A DNA stretch of 64,000 nucleotides from Microbacterium allomyrinae (GTDB lineage Bacteria; Actinomycetota; Actinomycetes; Actinomycetales; Microbacteriaceae). Below the pieces are notes generated by a model. The model worked only from the letters and a program-made list of their open reading frames with translations, searched no databases and was not told the origin of the DNA. This document shows positions 50,008 through 58,076 of the stretch, one piece after another (position 1 is the first letter of the stretch; every line of letters begins with the position of its first letter). The stretch covers positions 1 through 64,000 of the forward strand of contig NZ_JAGTTN010000003.1 of NCBI RefSeq assembly GCF_020682705.1, in the 5' to 3' direction. Position numbers and translations under genes: made by a program.

Positions 50008-51228
50008 TCACCCCTCAGCTGCGAGCCGACGGCCCGAGAGCACGACCCCGGCCACTCCGAACAGCGCGGCGACGAGCATGGCGGATGCCGAGACCGCCGT
50101 CGTCATCGTGGGTGCCGTCTCGCCCCCCACGACACCGCCGAGCCACGGGCCGACGGCGATTCCGACGTTGAAGAGCACGACGATGCCGGCGCTCGCGAGG
50201 GTGCGCGTCCGCTCGGTCGCGATGCGCATGAGAGTGGTCTGCAGCAGCGGGAACAGCGCACCGATGGCGAAGCCCCACACCAGGAGTGCGCCGATGACGG
50301 CCGCGATGGCACCGGCTGCGAAGGTGAGCAGCGCGAAGGCCGCAGCGAAAGCGAGGAGGATCGCCACCAGCGAGCTGCGCGGGAAGCGATCCGCGAGGAA
50401 TCCGGCGGCCGTGACACCGGCCATCCCCGCGATGCCGTAGACGAAGAGAATCGTGGCGGCCCACTCGGTGCCGATCCCTGCCGAGAGCGCGAGGTAGGGG
50501 CGGATGTAGGTGAACGAAGCGAACTGGGCGACGGCGATCAGGACCGCGGACGCGCCGAATGCGAGCAGGGCCGGCAGCGAGGGATCGCGCCAGAAGCCGC
50601 CGGTCCGCTCGGACGCGGGCACGCGTTCCGGAAGATAACTCGGCATCCCCCGGACGACCACCACACCGATGATCAGCGCGACGGCGCCGAGGACGACGAA
50701 CGCGGCGCGCCAGCCGACGGCCTGCGCGAGCAGCGTGGCGGCGGGAAGGCCCGCCACGGTGGCCGCCGTGCCGCCGGCGGTCACGAGCGCGAGGCCTCGC
50801 CCCAGGTGGGAAGGTGCGAGCAGCGAGGTCGCGTAGACGATCACCACCGCCCAGAAGACACCGTGGGCGACCGCCGCGACCACACGCGTGCCCACCGCGA
50901 ACCCGTAGCCGGGTGCGAAAGCCGTCGCGATGTTCGCGATGGCGAAGACCCCGAGCGAGACGCCGACGACCAGCCGCCGATCGAACCGGCGCGATGCCCG
51001 TGCGAGCGGGATGCTGGTGAGGATCACCGTCAGGGCCCACACCGAGATGAGCAGGCCGATCTGCATCGGCGAGACCCCGAGATCGGCGGCCATCTCGGGC
51101 ATGAGTCCCGCGGGCAGGGACTCGGCAGTCACGGTGACCAGCACGCCGAGGCTGAGGATCAGCAGGGCTCGCACGGGAAAGCGGAGGGATGCCGCGGAGG
51201 CCTGCACCGCGGCGGTTGTCGACGTCAT
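50008..51228 (-). CDS. MFS transporter (DHA1/AraJ-like efflux type)
   Basis: A 406-residue, 12-helix transporter. Early segments TAESLPAGLMPEMAADLGVS and SIPLARASRRFDRR (loop 2-3) match the DHA1 sugar/drug efflux group. It probably exports small lipophilic molecules or sugars. It is divergent from a MerR regulator across a 62-bp gap. The ATG lies 7 bases after TAGCCT (51235-51240); the -35 TTGACA lies 20 bp further upstream, a MerR-type stretched spacer. It lies outside the GGATMC regulon. Confidence 0.9.
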   Translation of the reverse strand: MTSTTAAVQASAASLRFPVRALLILSLGVLVTVTAESLPAGLMPEMAADLGVSPMQIGLLISVWALTVILTSIPLARASRRFDRRLVVGVSLGVFAIANIATAFAPGYGFAVGTRVVAAVAHGVFWAVVIVYATSLLAPSHLGRGLALVTAGGTAATVAGLPAATLLAQAVGWRAAFVVLGAVALIIGVVVVRGMPSYLPERVPASERTGGFWRDPSLPALLAFGASAVLIAVAQFASFTYIRPYLALSAGIGTEWAATILFVYGIAGMAGVTAAGFLADRFPRSSLVAILLAFAAAFALLTFAAGAIAAVIGALLVWGFAIGALFPLLQTTLMRIATERTRTLASAGIVVLFNVGIAVGPWLGGVVGGETAPTMTTAVSASAMLVAALFGVAGVVLSGRRLAAEG

Positions 51229-51244
51229 GATGCGAGGCTAAACT

Positions 51245-51260
51245 TTGACATTAATGTCAA
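51245..51260. promoter_or_regulatory. MerR-type operator in stretched promoter
   Basis: A perfect 16-bp palindrome TTGACATTAATGTCAA. It lies in the 20-bp spacer between -35 TTGACA (minus strand, 51261-51266) and -10 TAGCCT (51235-51240) of the MFS gene, as expected for MerR activators that untwist a long spacer. Confidence 0.8.
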
Positions 51261-51290
51261 TGTCAAGCTCTACGACCGAGAGAGACGACC

Positions 51291-51677
51291 ATGAAGATCG
51301 GTGAGCTGTCGGAGCGGACCGGCATCCCCACCCGCATGCTGCGGTACTACGAGCAGCAGGGCCTCCTCGCCTCCGACCGCGCGGCGAACGGCTACCGCTC
51401 CTACGACGAGGCCGACGTCGAGCGCGCCTCCCGGGTGCGGGGGCTGGTGCAGTCCGGGCTGTCCACGCGCATGACGAAGGTCGTGCTCGACATCGAACGG
51501 CAGTGCGAGAGCGCGGCTCCGCCGGCCTGCTCGCTGTCCCTCGCCGAAGAGCTCGCCGCTGAGCTCGACGCTCTCGAAGAGCGGCTGGCGTGCCTCACGA
51601 AGAGCCGCGACGCCGTCGCCCGCTACCTCGAACTCACGCGCCACGGCGACCTGATCCGCCGCGCGAACGCGGCGTAG
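51291..51677 (+). CDS. MerR-family regulator
   Basis: A 128-residue MerR protein. The winged helix is at residues 1-70 (MKIGELSERTGIPTRMLRYY, then the wing with GYRSYDEADV), followed by a coiled coil near 85-115. The region between them contains Cys residues in RQCESAAPPACSL, which could sense a metal or oxidant, though the family is broad. The gene is divergent from the MFS exporter and probably controls it through the palindrome at 51245-51260. Confidence 0.93.
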   Translation: MKIGELSERTGIPTRMLRYYEQQGLLASDRAANGYRSYDEADVERASRVRGLVQSGLSTRMTKVVLDIERQCESAAPPACSLSLAEELAAELDALEERLACLTKSRDAVARYLELTRHGDLIRRANAA

Positions 51678-51746
51678 CGGCATCCGCTCGTCCTTCCGAC
51701 GCCCGCCGGAGATCGCGAACCGCCCGCGGCAGGGCAGAATCGAACA

Positions 51747-52628
51747 ATGGCCGCGAATTCCCCGCACCTCCTCACCGACCACGCCTGCCTGATCGTCCAC
51801 GGCAGCGACCGGCCGGGGATCATCGCCGCCGTGTCGGCGCTCATCACCCGCAACCGCGGCAACATCGTCGCGTTCGACCAGTACTCCGACGACCCCATCG
51901 GCGGCGCGTACTTCCAGCGCGTGGTGTTCCACCGCCCCGATCTCGCGGCGGCCCTTCCCGAGATCGAAGACGACCTCGCGCGGACGCTGGGCGACGGGTT
52001 CGATCTGGAATGGACGATCACCGACCAGTCGATCCCCAAGCGCATGGCGATCCTGGCGTCCAAGCAGGACCACTGCCTGCTCGATCTGCTCTGGCGCCAC
52101 CGCCGCGGCGACCTGCCCGTCACCATCCCGATGGTGATCTCGAACCACACCACCTCGGCCGAGGACGTCCGCTCGTTCGGCGTGCCGTTCTTCCACGTGC
52201 CCTCCGTCGCGGGCCCCGACAAGGCGGCCTCCGAGACGAAGATCGTCGAACTGCTCGCCGGCAACGTCGACTTCGTGGTGCTGGCGCGGTACATGCAGAT
52301 CCTCTCGCCCGACTTCCTCGACCGGCTCGGCGTGCCGGTGATCAACATCCATCACTCGTTCCTGCCCGCCTTCATCGGCGCCGAGCCCTACAAGAAGGCC
52401 CAGGAGCGCGGCGTGAAGCTCATCGGCGCCACGTCGCACTACGTGACGAGCGACCTCGACGAGGGCCCGATCATCGAACAGGACACCGTGCGGGTGACCC
52501 ACGCCGACTCGGTCGGCGAGCTCGTGCGCCGCGGATCGGACGTCGAGCGTCAGGTGCTCTCACGCGCCGTGCTCTGGCATGCGCAGGACCGTGTGATCCG
52601 CCACGGCAATCACACGATCGTCTTCTGA
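51747..52628 (+). CDS. purU: Formyltetrahydrofolate deformylase
   Basis: A 293-residue enzyme with an N-terminal ACT domain (about residues 8-90, starting LIVHGSDRPGIIAAV) and a formyltransferase domain with the catalytic Asn/His/Asp in VINIHHSFLPAF near residue 200 and GATSHYVTSDLDEGPI near residue 230. It releases formate and THF from 10-formyl-THF, balancing one-carbon pools. ATG 51747 lies 7 bases after CAGAAT, a possible -10, with no ribosome binding site. It stands alone; a link to C1 units from N-demethylation in the island is only suggestive. Confidence 0.96.
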   Translation: MAANSPHLLTDHACLIVHGSDRPGIIAAVSALITRNRGNIVAFDQYSDDPIGGAYFQRVVFHRPDLAAALPEIEDDLARTLGDGFDLEWTITDQSIPKRMAILASKQDHCLLDLLWRHRRGDLPVTIPMVISNHTTSAEDVRSFGVPFFHVPSVAGPDKAASETKIVELLAGNVDFVVLARYMQILSPDFLDRLGVPVINIHHSFLPAFIGAEPYKKAQERGVKLIGATSHYVTSDLDEGPIIEQDTVRVTHADSVGELVRRGSDVERQVLSRAVLWHAQDRVIRHGNHTIVF

Positions 52629-52666
52629 GCTGCGTCACGCCTGAAGCACCGCAGCATCACGCGCGT

Positions 52667-53584
52667 CTAGAACACGTACTCCATGAGCTCGACCCCGAGC
52701 GTGCGGAACGCCTCGTGCGCGCGCATGCGGTGATAGATCGACAGGTCGTCGAAGCACACGATCAGGGCATACGACACCCCGGCCCGGGGCCCCGCGAGCA
52801 CACCCGCCTCGACGCGGATCCCGGCATCCCGCCCCGTCTTGTTGACGAAGAGGAGCCCGTGCTCGTCGTTCTCGTGCGCGAACGGATCCAGTCCCGTGGC
52901 CGACGCGACGAGGGAGAGATCGTGATTGAGGCTCAGCCACTCCGCGACCTGTGCGCTGACACCCGGCGAGACGACCTGCGAATTGACGAGGGCGGCGAAC
53001 ACCTCGGCGAGTTCGCGGGCCGAGCCGAGAGCGAAGTGCGGCGCGTCGTCGGGTCCGCGCTCGTCTCGGAAGCGATCCAGCAGCGCCGAGCGCGAGAGCC
53101 CAAGCTGCTCGATGCGCGCGCGCACCGCCGGAAGACCGACCCGGGCGAGCAGCGCGTTCGCGGCGAGCGAGTCGCCGGTCGACGCCGTCAGCACCGCGAG
53201 GTCGACCAGGGGCAGTGCGGGCGCCTTCAGGTGCTGCCACACCCCGCCCACGCCGACGCGGTCGATCGTGGAGCGGTCGATGATCTCGAGCGGATCGAGA
53301 CGGCCCGACTCGAATCCGGCGGCGACCTCGATGAGCAGCGGTACGACGCCGAGCCCGGCCACCGGCAGCGTCACGAAGTCGTCGCCCGCGAGCACCGAGG
53401 TGCCGCGATCGAGGTCGGTGATGCGCACCGAGATCTTCGCCCCCGACGTCGCCAGATCGTCGAGCGCCTTGAGCGTCGCCGTGAACGAACGGCGGCCGAC
53501 CGCCGCCCTCCTCGGCACTCGTTTGCTGGTGCTTCGTCGCGACCCCCGCAGCGACTCGGCATCCCTTCTGGGCTCAGTGCCCAC
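52667..53584 (-). CDS. Class A beta-lactamase-fold protein without catalytic Ser/Lys
   Basis: A protein of about 305 residues with the serine beta-lactamase/penicillin-binding fold but an altered active site. The SxxK motif region reads LPVAGLGVVPLLI, with Gly for Ser and Val for Lys. The SDN loop is STGDSLAANALL, and KTG is kept in FVNKTGRDAGIRVEAGV. It cannot act as a normal serine beta-lactamase; a binding or sensory role is possible. No signal peptide is seen. GTG 53584 is preferred because GGAAGGA precedes it; the longer ATG 53728 start would run back into the M13 gene. Confidence 0.8.
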   Translation of the reverse strand: MGTEPRRDAESLRGSRRSTSKRVPRRAAVGRRSFTATLKALDDLATSGAKISVRITDLDRGTSVLAGDDFVTLPVAGLGVVPLLIEVAAGFESGRLDPLEIIDRSTIDRVGVGGVWQHLKAPALPLVDLAVLTASTGDSLAANALLARVGLPAVRARIEQLGLSRSALLDRFRDERGPDDAPHFALGSARELAEVFAALVNSQVVSPGVSAQVAEWLSLNHDLSLVASATGLDPFAHENDEHGLLFVNKTGRDAGIRVEAGVLAGPRAGVSYALIVCFDDLSIYHRMRAHEAFRTLGVELMEYVF

Positions 53585-53657
53585 GGGGCATCCTTCCGGT
53601 GGATTCGTACTTTCGGGGTATGAGTGCGGGGCGTGCGCGGGCCTGGGGCCCGCGCCA

Positions 53658-55640
53658 TCACCAGATGGTGACGCGCTTGTCCTGATCGAGCCAGAGGGCG
53701 TCCGTGTCAGTGACGCCGAACGCATCATAGAACGCGTCGATGTTGCGGACGATCTGGTTGCAGCGGAATTCGTTGGGCGAATGCGGGTCGATCGTCAACA
53801 GGCGGATGGTCTCGGCATCCCGCCCCTTCTGCTGCCAGATCTGCGCCCAGCTGAGAAGCAGGCGCTGGATGCCGGTGAACCCGTCGATCTCGGGCGCCTC
53901 GTGGGGCGTGCCGTCGGCGTCGGTGCCGAGCGAAAGCTCGTACGCCCGGATCGCGATGCCGAGACCGCCGAGGTCTCCGATGTTCTCGCCGATCGTCAAG
54001 GCACCGTTCACGTGGTGCTCATCCGCGAGTCCGCGCGGGACGAGCGCCTCGTACTGGTCGATGAGGTTCTTGGTGCGCACCTCGAACGCTGCGCGGTCGT
54101 CGTCGGTCCACCAGTCGCGCAGCGACCCGTCGCCGTCGAACCGGCTGCCCTGGTCGTCGAAGCCGTGGCCGATCTCGTGGCCGATGACCGCGCCGATGCC
54201 GCCGTAATTGGCCGCCGCGTCGCGCTCGGCGTCGAAGAACGGGTGCTGCAGGATCGCGGCCGGGAAGACGATCTCGTTCATGAGCGGGTTGTAGTACGCG
54301 TTGACTGTCTGCGGGGTCATGTACCACTCGTCGCGGTCGATCGGCTCGCCGATCCGGTTGATCTGCCGGTCGTGCTCCCACACGTGTGCACGGCGCACGT
54401 TCCCGACGAGGTCGTCGGGGACGAGCTCGAGCGTGGAGTAGTCCTTCCACTTGACCGGGTAGCCGATCTTCGGCGTGAACGCGTCGAGCTTCGCGAGCGC
54501 GCGCTCGCGCGTCTCGGGAGTCATCCACTCGAGCTCGGCGATCGACTGGCGGTACGCCTCGATCAGGTTCGCGACGAGCTCGTCCATGGCGACCTTCGAC
54601 GCCGGCGGGAAGTGGCGTTCGACGTAGACGCGGCCGATCGCCTCGCCCATGGCGGCCTCGGCGAGGCTCACGCCGCGCTTCCACCGCTCGCGGTTGACCG
54701 GCACGCCGGTGAGCTGCGTGCCGTAGAACGAGAAGTTCTCGGAGACGAACGCGTCCGACAGGAACGCCGCGGCCGAGTGCACGACGGCGAACCGCAGCCA
54801 CGCCTTCCAGTCTGCGAGGCGCTCCTCGGTGAGCAGCGCGCCCAGGCCCTCGAAGAAGCTCGGCTGGTACACGTTGATCTCGCCGAACGCGGCGGCGTGG
54901 TCGGGGGCGACGCCTTCGAGCCACGGGGAGAGGTCGAGGCCCACGAGCGCCTGCACGTCGTCCCACGTCGTGAGGTTGTAGGTCTTGACGGCGTCACGGC
55001 TCGCGACGTTGTCCCAGTGGTGCGTGGCGAGCTCCGTCTCGAGCGCGAAGATGCGGTCGGCCGACGCCTCGGCATCCGCAACCCCGGCAAGATCCAGGAG
55101 CCGGTGCACGTGGGCGCGGAAAGCCGTGCGCGTGGGCTCGAAGTTGTCGAGTCGGTAGTAGCTCTCGTCGGGCAGCGACAGCCCGCCCTGGATGAAGAAC
55201 GGCACGTAGCGCTCGGGGTTGCCGGGGTCGGGCTCGATGTAGAGGTGGATCAGCGCCGCGGTGCCGTCGCGCTCGAACTCGCCGATGGTGCGCAGGAACT
55301 CCGGGATGCTCGTGATCGCGTCGACGCGCGCCAGCACGCCCGCGAGCGGCGCGGCGCCGAGCTCTTCGATGCGCTCGGTGTCCATGAAGCTCGTGTACAG
55401 GTCGCCGATCTTGCGCGACTCGGTGCCGGGCTCAGCCTGCTGCGTCTCTTCGACGATGGCGTGGACGTCCTTCTCGGCCTGCTCGGCGATGAGGTGGAAC
55501 GAGCCCCAGCGGGCTTTGTCTTCGGGGATCTCGGTGCGTTCGAGCCAGGAGCCGTTGACGTGGCGGAACAGGTCGTCTTGCGGGCGGATCTCGGCGCTGA
55601 GCTCCTCGAGCGCGAGACCGGAGCGGGGGGCATCGGTCAT
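53658..55640 (-). CDS. M13-family metallopeptidase (neprilysin/PepO type)
   Basis: A 660-residue zinc endopeptidase. Zinc ligands are HEIGH near residue 495 and the Glu of GENIGDLGG near residue 558; the substrate-anchoring NAYYNP lies near residue 450. The C-terminal residues DKRVTIW match the family end. No signal peptide: probably cytoplasmic, where it trims oligopeptides up to about 40 residues. ATG 55640 lies 8 bases after TATCCT (55648-55653), suggesting a leaderless mRNA. It is divergent from the MATE exporter. Confidence 0.96.
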   Translation of the reverse strand: MTDAPRSGLALEELSAEIRPQDDLFRHVNGSWLERTEIPEDKARWGSFHLIAEQAEKDVHAIVEETQQAEPGTESRKIGDLYTSFMDTERIEELGAAPLAGVLARVDAITSIPEFLRTIGEFERDGTAALIHLYIEPDPGNPERYVPFFIQGGLSLPDESYYRLDNFEPTRTAFRAHVHRLLDLAGVADAEASADRIFALETELATHHWDNVASRDAVKTYNLTTWDDVQALVGLDLSPWLEGVAPDHAAAFGEINVYQPSFFEGLGALLTEERLADWKAWLRFAVVHSAAAFLSDAFVSENFSFYGTQLTGVPVNRERWKRGVSLAEAAMGEAIGRVYVERHFPPASKVAMDELVANLIEAYRQSIAELEWMTPETRERALAKLDAFTPKIGYPVKWKDYSTLELVPDDLVGNVRRAHVWEHDRQINRIGEPIDRDEWYMTPQTVNAYYNPLMNEIVFPAAILQHPFFDAERDAAANYGGIGAVIGHEIGHGFDDQGSRFDGDGSLRDWWTDDDRAAFEVRTKNLIDQYEALVPRGLADEHHVNGALTIGENIGDLGGLGIAIRAYELSLGTDADGTPHEAPEIDGFTGIQRLLLSWAQIWQQKGRDAETIRLLTIDPHSPNEFRCNQIVRNIDAFYDAFGVTDTDALWLDQDKRVTIW

Positions 55641-55700
55641 GTCCTCCAGGATAAGCGTCCGCGCCGCCGCGCTCGTCGGATCCGTCGCCGAAAGGATCCT

Positions 55701-55724
55701 GTGATCGCATCGTGATGCGATCAC
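55701..55724. promoter_or_regulatory. Perfect inverted repeat between M13 and MATE genes
   Basis: GTGATCGCAT at 55701-55710 and its exact complement at 55715-55724 with a CGTG center, followed by another GATGCG. It lies about 33 bp before the -10 box of the MATE gene and looks like a repressor operator. The binding protein is not known. Confidence 0.6.
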
Positions 55725-55768
55725 GATGCGAGGCCGGCTCCCGCCCGCCGCCCTCGTAGGCTCGGAGG

Positions 55769-57094
55769 GTGACGAGCACCCGCGACCCGCTGAACCGCGA
55801 CATCCTGCGGCTCGCGGTGCCCGCGCTCGGGGCGCTGATCGCCGAGCCGCTGTTCCTCATCGTCGATTCGGCCCTCGTCGGGCACCTCGGCGTCACCCCG
55901 CTCGCGGGCCTGGGGATCGCGTCCGCGGTGCTGCAGACGATCGTCGGGCTGATGGTGTTCCTCGCATACTCGACGACTCCGGCCGTCGCGCGCCGTTTCG
56001 GCGCGGGCGACCCCACGCGAGCGGTCTCGGTCGGCATCGACGGGCTCTGGCTCGCCCTCGGGATCGGCGCGGTGCTCGCCGTGGTCGGCTCTTTCGCGAC
56101 ACCGGCTCTCGTGGGGCTGTTCGGCGCGTCGCCCGAAGTGGCGGAGCAGGCCGTCATCTACCTGGGCATCTCGATGTGGGGCCTGCCGGCCATGCTCATC
56201 GTGTTCGCGGCGACCGGGCTGCTGCGCGGCATGCAGGACACCGTGACGCCGCTGTGGATCGCGGGACTCGGGTTCGCGGCCAACGCACTGCTGAACTGGG
56301 CGTTCATCTACGGCCTCGGGTGGGGGATCGCCGGTTCCGCCGTGGGAACGGTGCTCGCGCAGTGGGCGATGGTGGCCGCGTACGTCGTCGTGGTGGGCCG
56401 GCTCGCGCGCCGGCACGAGGCATCCGTTCGTCCGCAGCGCGAAGGCGTGCGGGGCTCCGCCCGATCCGGCGGCTGGCTGTTCGTGCGCACCGTCTCGCTC
56501 CGCGTCGCGCTGCTCGCGACCGTCGCGGTGGCGACGGGCCTGGGAACCGAGGAGCTCGCAGGCTGGCAGGTGGCGTTCACGATCTTCTCTACCGCGGCGT
56601 TCGCACTCGATGCGCTCGCCATCGCGGCGCAGGCGCTCATCGGCAAGGGGCTCGGAGCGCAGGACACACGGCTCGTGCGCCGCGTGCTGGGCCGGACGGT
56701 GGCATGGGGCGCGTGGTTCGGCATCGTCGTGGGCGTCGTCATCGGCGCTCTCTCGGGCGTGATCGGACTCGTGTTCACCGGCGATCCGGCGATCGCGGCT
56801 CTCGTGCAGCCCGCGCTGATCGTGCTCGCGATCGCGCAGCCGGTGTGCGGCGTCGTGTTCGTGCTCGACGGCGTGCTCATCGGCGCCGGAGACGCGAAGT
56901 ACCTCGCGATGGTGGGGCTGCTGAACCTCGTGCCGTTCGTCCCCGCGCTCATCGTGATCGCCGTGCTGCAGCCCGCGGGAGCGGCAGGACTCGCGTGGCT
57001 TGCCGTCGCGTTCTTCGGCGTCTACATGCTGGCGCGGCTGGCAACCCTCGGCTGGCGCGTGCGCGGCGCCGCCTGGATGACCGTCGAGGTCTGA
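55769..57094 (+). CDS. MATE-family efflux transporter (DinF-like)
   Basis: A 441-residue, 12-helix MATE protein with two related halves. Residues near the N-terminus (DILRLAVPALGALIAEPLFLIVDSALVGHLG) match the DinF branch. It probably exports organic cations or metabolites against protons or sodium. GTG 55769 lies 7 bases after TAGGCT (55757-55762); GGAGG directly abuts the start, too close to serve as an SD, so leaderless translation is more likely. Confidence 0.94.
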   Translation: MTSTRDPLNRDILRLAVPALGALIAEPLFLIVDSALVGHLGVTPLAGLGIASAVLQTIVGLMVFLAYSTTPAVARRFGAGDPTRAVSVGIDGLWLALGIGAVLAVVGSFATPALVGLFGASPEVAEQAVIYLGISMWGLPAMLIVFAATGLLRGMQDTVTPLWIAGLGFAANALLNWAFIYGLGWGIAGSAVGTVLAQWAMVAAYVVVVGRLARRHEASVRPQREGVRGSARSGGWLFVRTVSLRVALLATVAVATGLGTEELAGWQVAFTIFSTAAFALDALAIAAQALIGKGLGAQDTRLVRRVLGRTVAWGAWFGIVVGVVIGALSGVIGLVFTGDPAIAALVQPALIVLAIAQPVCGVVFVLDGVLIGAGDAKYLAMVGLLNLVPFVPALIVIAVLQPAGAAGLAWLAVAFFGVYMLARLATLGWRVRGAAWMTVEV

Positions 57095-57145
57095 CGCGCG
57101 GGCACCCTCCGCCCGAGCCCCCCTCCGACGCCGTCCCCCATCACC

Positions 57146-57183
57146 GAGAATCGCCGTAGCGCGCGAGCCTCCTGGCGATTCTC
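57146..57183. terminator. Inverted repeat between convergent MATE and methyltransferase genes
   Basis: GAGAATCGCC at 57146-57155 pairs with GGCGATTCTC at 57174-57183 across 18 bases; a third related CGATTCTCGCG follows. Probably a bidirectional terminator. Confidence 0.6.
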
Positions 57184-57230
57184 ACGCGTCCCGCCGATTC
57201 TCGCGAGGGCGAGGGCGAGGGACCGCGGCA

Positions 57231-57899
57231 TCACGCCCAGCGGCGGCACCACTCGTACATCACGACGGCCGCTGCGGCGCTGGCGTTGATCGAGCGGGTC
57301 GAGCCGTACTGCGTGATCTCGACGACCCCGGATGCCGCGGCCACGGCCTCGTCCGAAAGGCCCGGGCCCTCTTGCCCGAACAGCAGCACGCACGCCTCGG
57401 GCAGGTCGGCGGCAGGCAGCGGCACCGATCCTTCGACGTTGTCGATGGCGATGACGGGCAGGGATGCCGCCTCCGCCCACTCGGCGAACGCCTCGACGCT
57501 CTCGTGGTGGCGCACGTGCTGGTAGCGGTCGGTGACCATCGCGCCGCGGCGGTTCCACCGACGCTTGCCGATGATGTGCACCTCGGCGGCGAGGAACGCA
57601 TTCGCGCTGCGCACGATCGAGCCGATGTTCATGTCGTGCTGCCAGTTCTCGATCGCGACGTGGAACGCGTGGCGGCGCGTGTCGAGGTCGGCGACGATGG
57701 CGTCCATCGTCCAGTACCGGTAGACGTCGACGACGTTGCGCGCGTCGCCGTGCGCGAGGAGGTCCGGGTCGTAGCGCGGATCGTCGGGCAGGTCCTCGGG
57801 CCCGCCCGGCCATGGACCGACGCCGACGGGCATCCGCGGCTCCTCCGGCTGGGGCGCGTCCGGCTCGAAGTGGTGCGGAGGATCGGCGGGTGTCGTCAC
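57231..57899 (-). CDS. SpoU/TrmH-family RNA methyltransferase
   Basis: A 222-residue SPOUT methyltransferase. The three knot motifs are NIGSIVRSANAF near residue 91, LLFGQEGPGLSDEA near residue 172 and ITQYGSTRSINASAAAA near residue 195. It transfers a methyl group from SAM to a ribose 2-O of tRNA or rRNA. The Pro-rich N-terminal 55 residues are not conserved. GTG 57899 lies 7 bases after TAGCCT (57906-57911). The target RNA position cannot be read from sequence. Confidence 0.94.
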   Translation of the reverse strand: MTTPADPPHHFEPDAPQPEEPRMPVGVGPWPGGPEDLPDDPRYDPDLLAHGDARNVVDVYRYWTMDAIVADLDTRRHAFHVAIENWQHDMNIGSIVRSANAFLAAEVHIIGKRRWNRRGAMVTDRYQHVRHHESVEAFAEWAEAASLPVIAIDNVEGSVPLPAADLPEACVLLFGQEGPGLSDEAVAAASGVVEITQYGSTRSINASAAAAVVMYEWCRRWA

Positions 57900-58032
57900 C
57901 GGCCCAGGCTATCCGCGCGATGCGTTCACAACTCCGGATGATCGCGTGCCTGGGGGCGACAGGACGGCGCGTCGCGGCATCCGTCCGGAGTAACGAGCGG
58001 TCGGCGGCAGGAGGACAGGCCCACCCACCACT

Positions 58033-58076
58033 TTTCGGCATGCCGAAATCTGAGCTAGAATTTCGGTGTGCCGAAA
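58033..58076 (+). promoter_or_regulatory. Two MntR-like boxes and mntH promoter
   Basis: TTTCGGCATGCCGAAA (58033-58048) is a perfect 16-bp palindrome; TTTCGGTGTGCCGAAA (58061-58076) is a near copy. They flank -10 TAGAAT (58056-58061): the first covers the -35 and the second covers the start point and GTG codon. A manganese-loaded MntR bound here would shut the promoter. Confidence 0.85.

Noticed and set aside
53585..53728. ATG 53728 start for the beta-lactamase-fold protein
   Set aside because: It would overlap the end of the M13 gene by about 70 bp and add a low-complexity tail; GTG 53584 has a strong ribosome binding site.
55696..55701. Isolated GGATCC-like hexamers elsewhere, for example near 68 and 55695
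   Set aside because: They lack the AT-rich flank and a second half-site 21 bp away, so I do not count them as operators.
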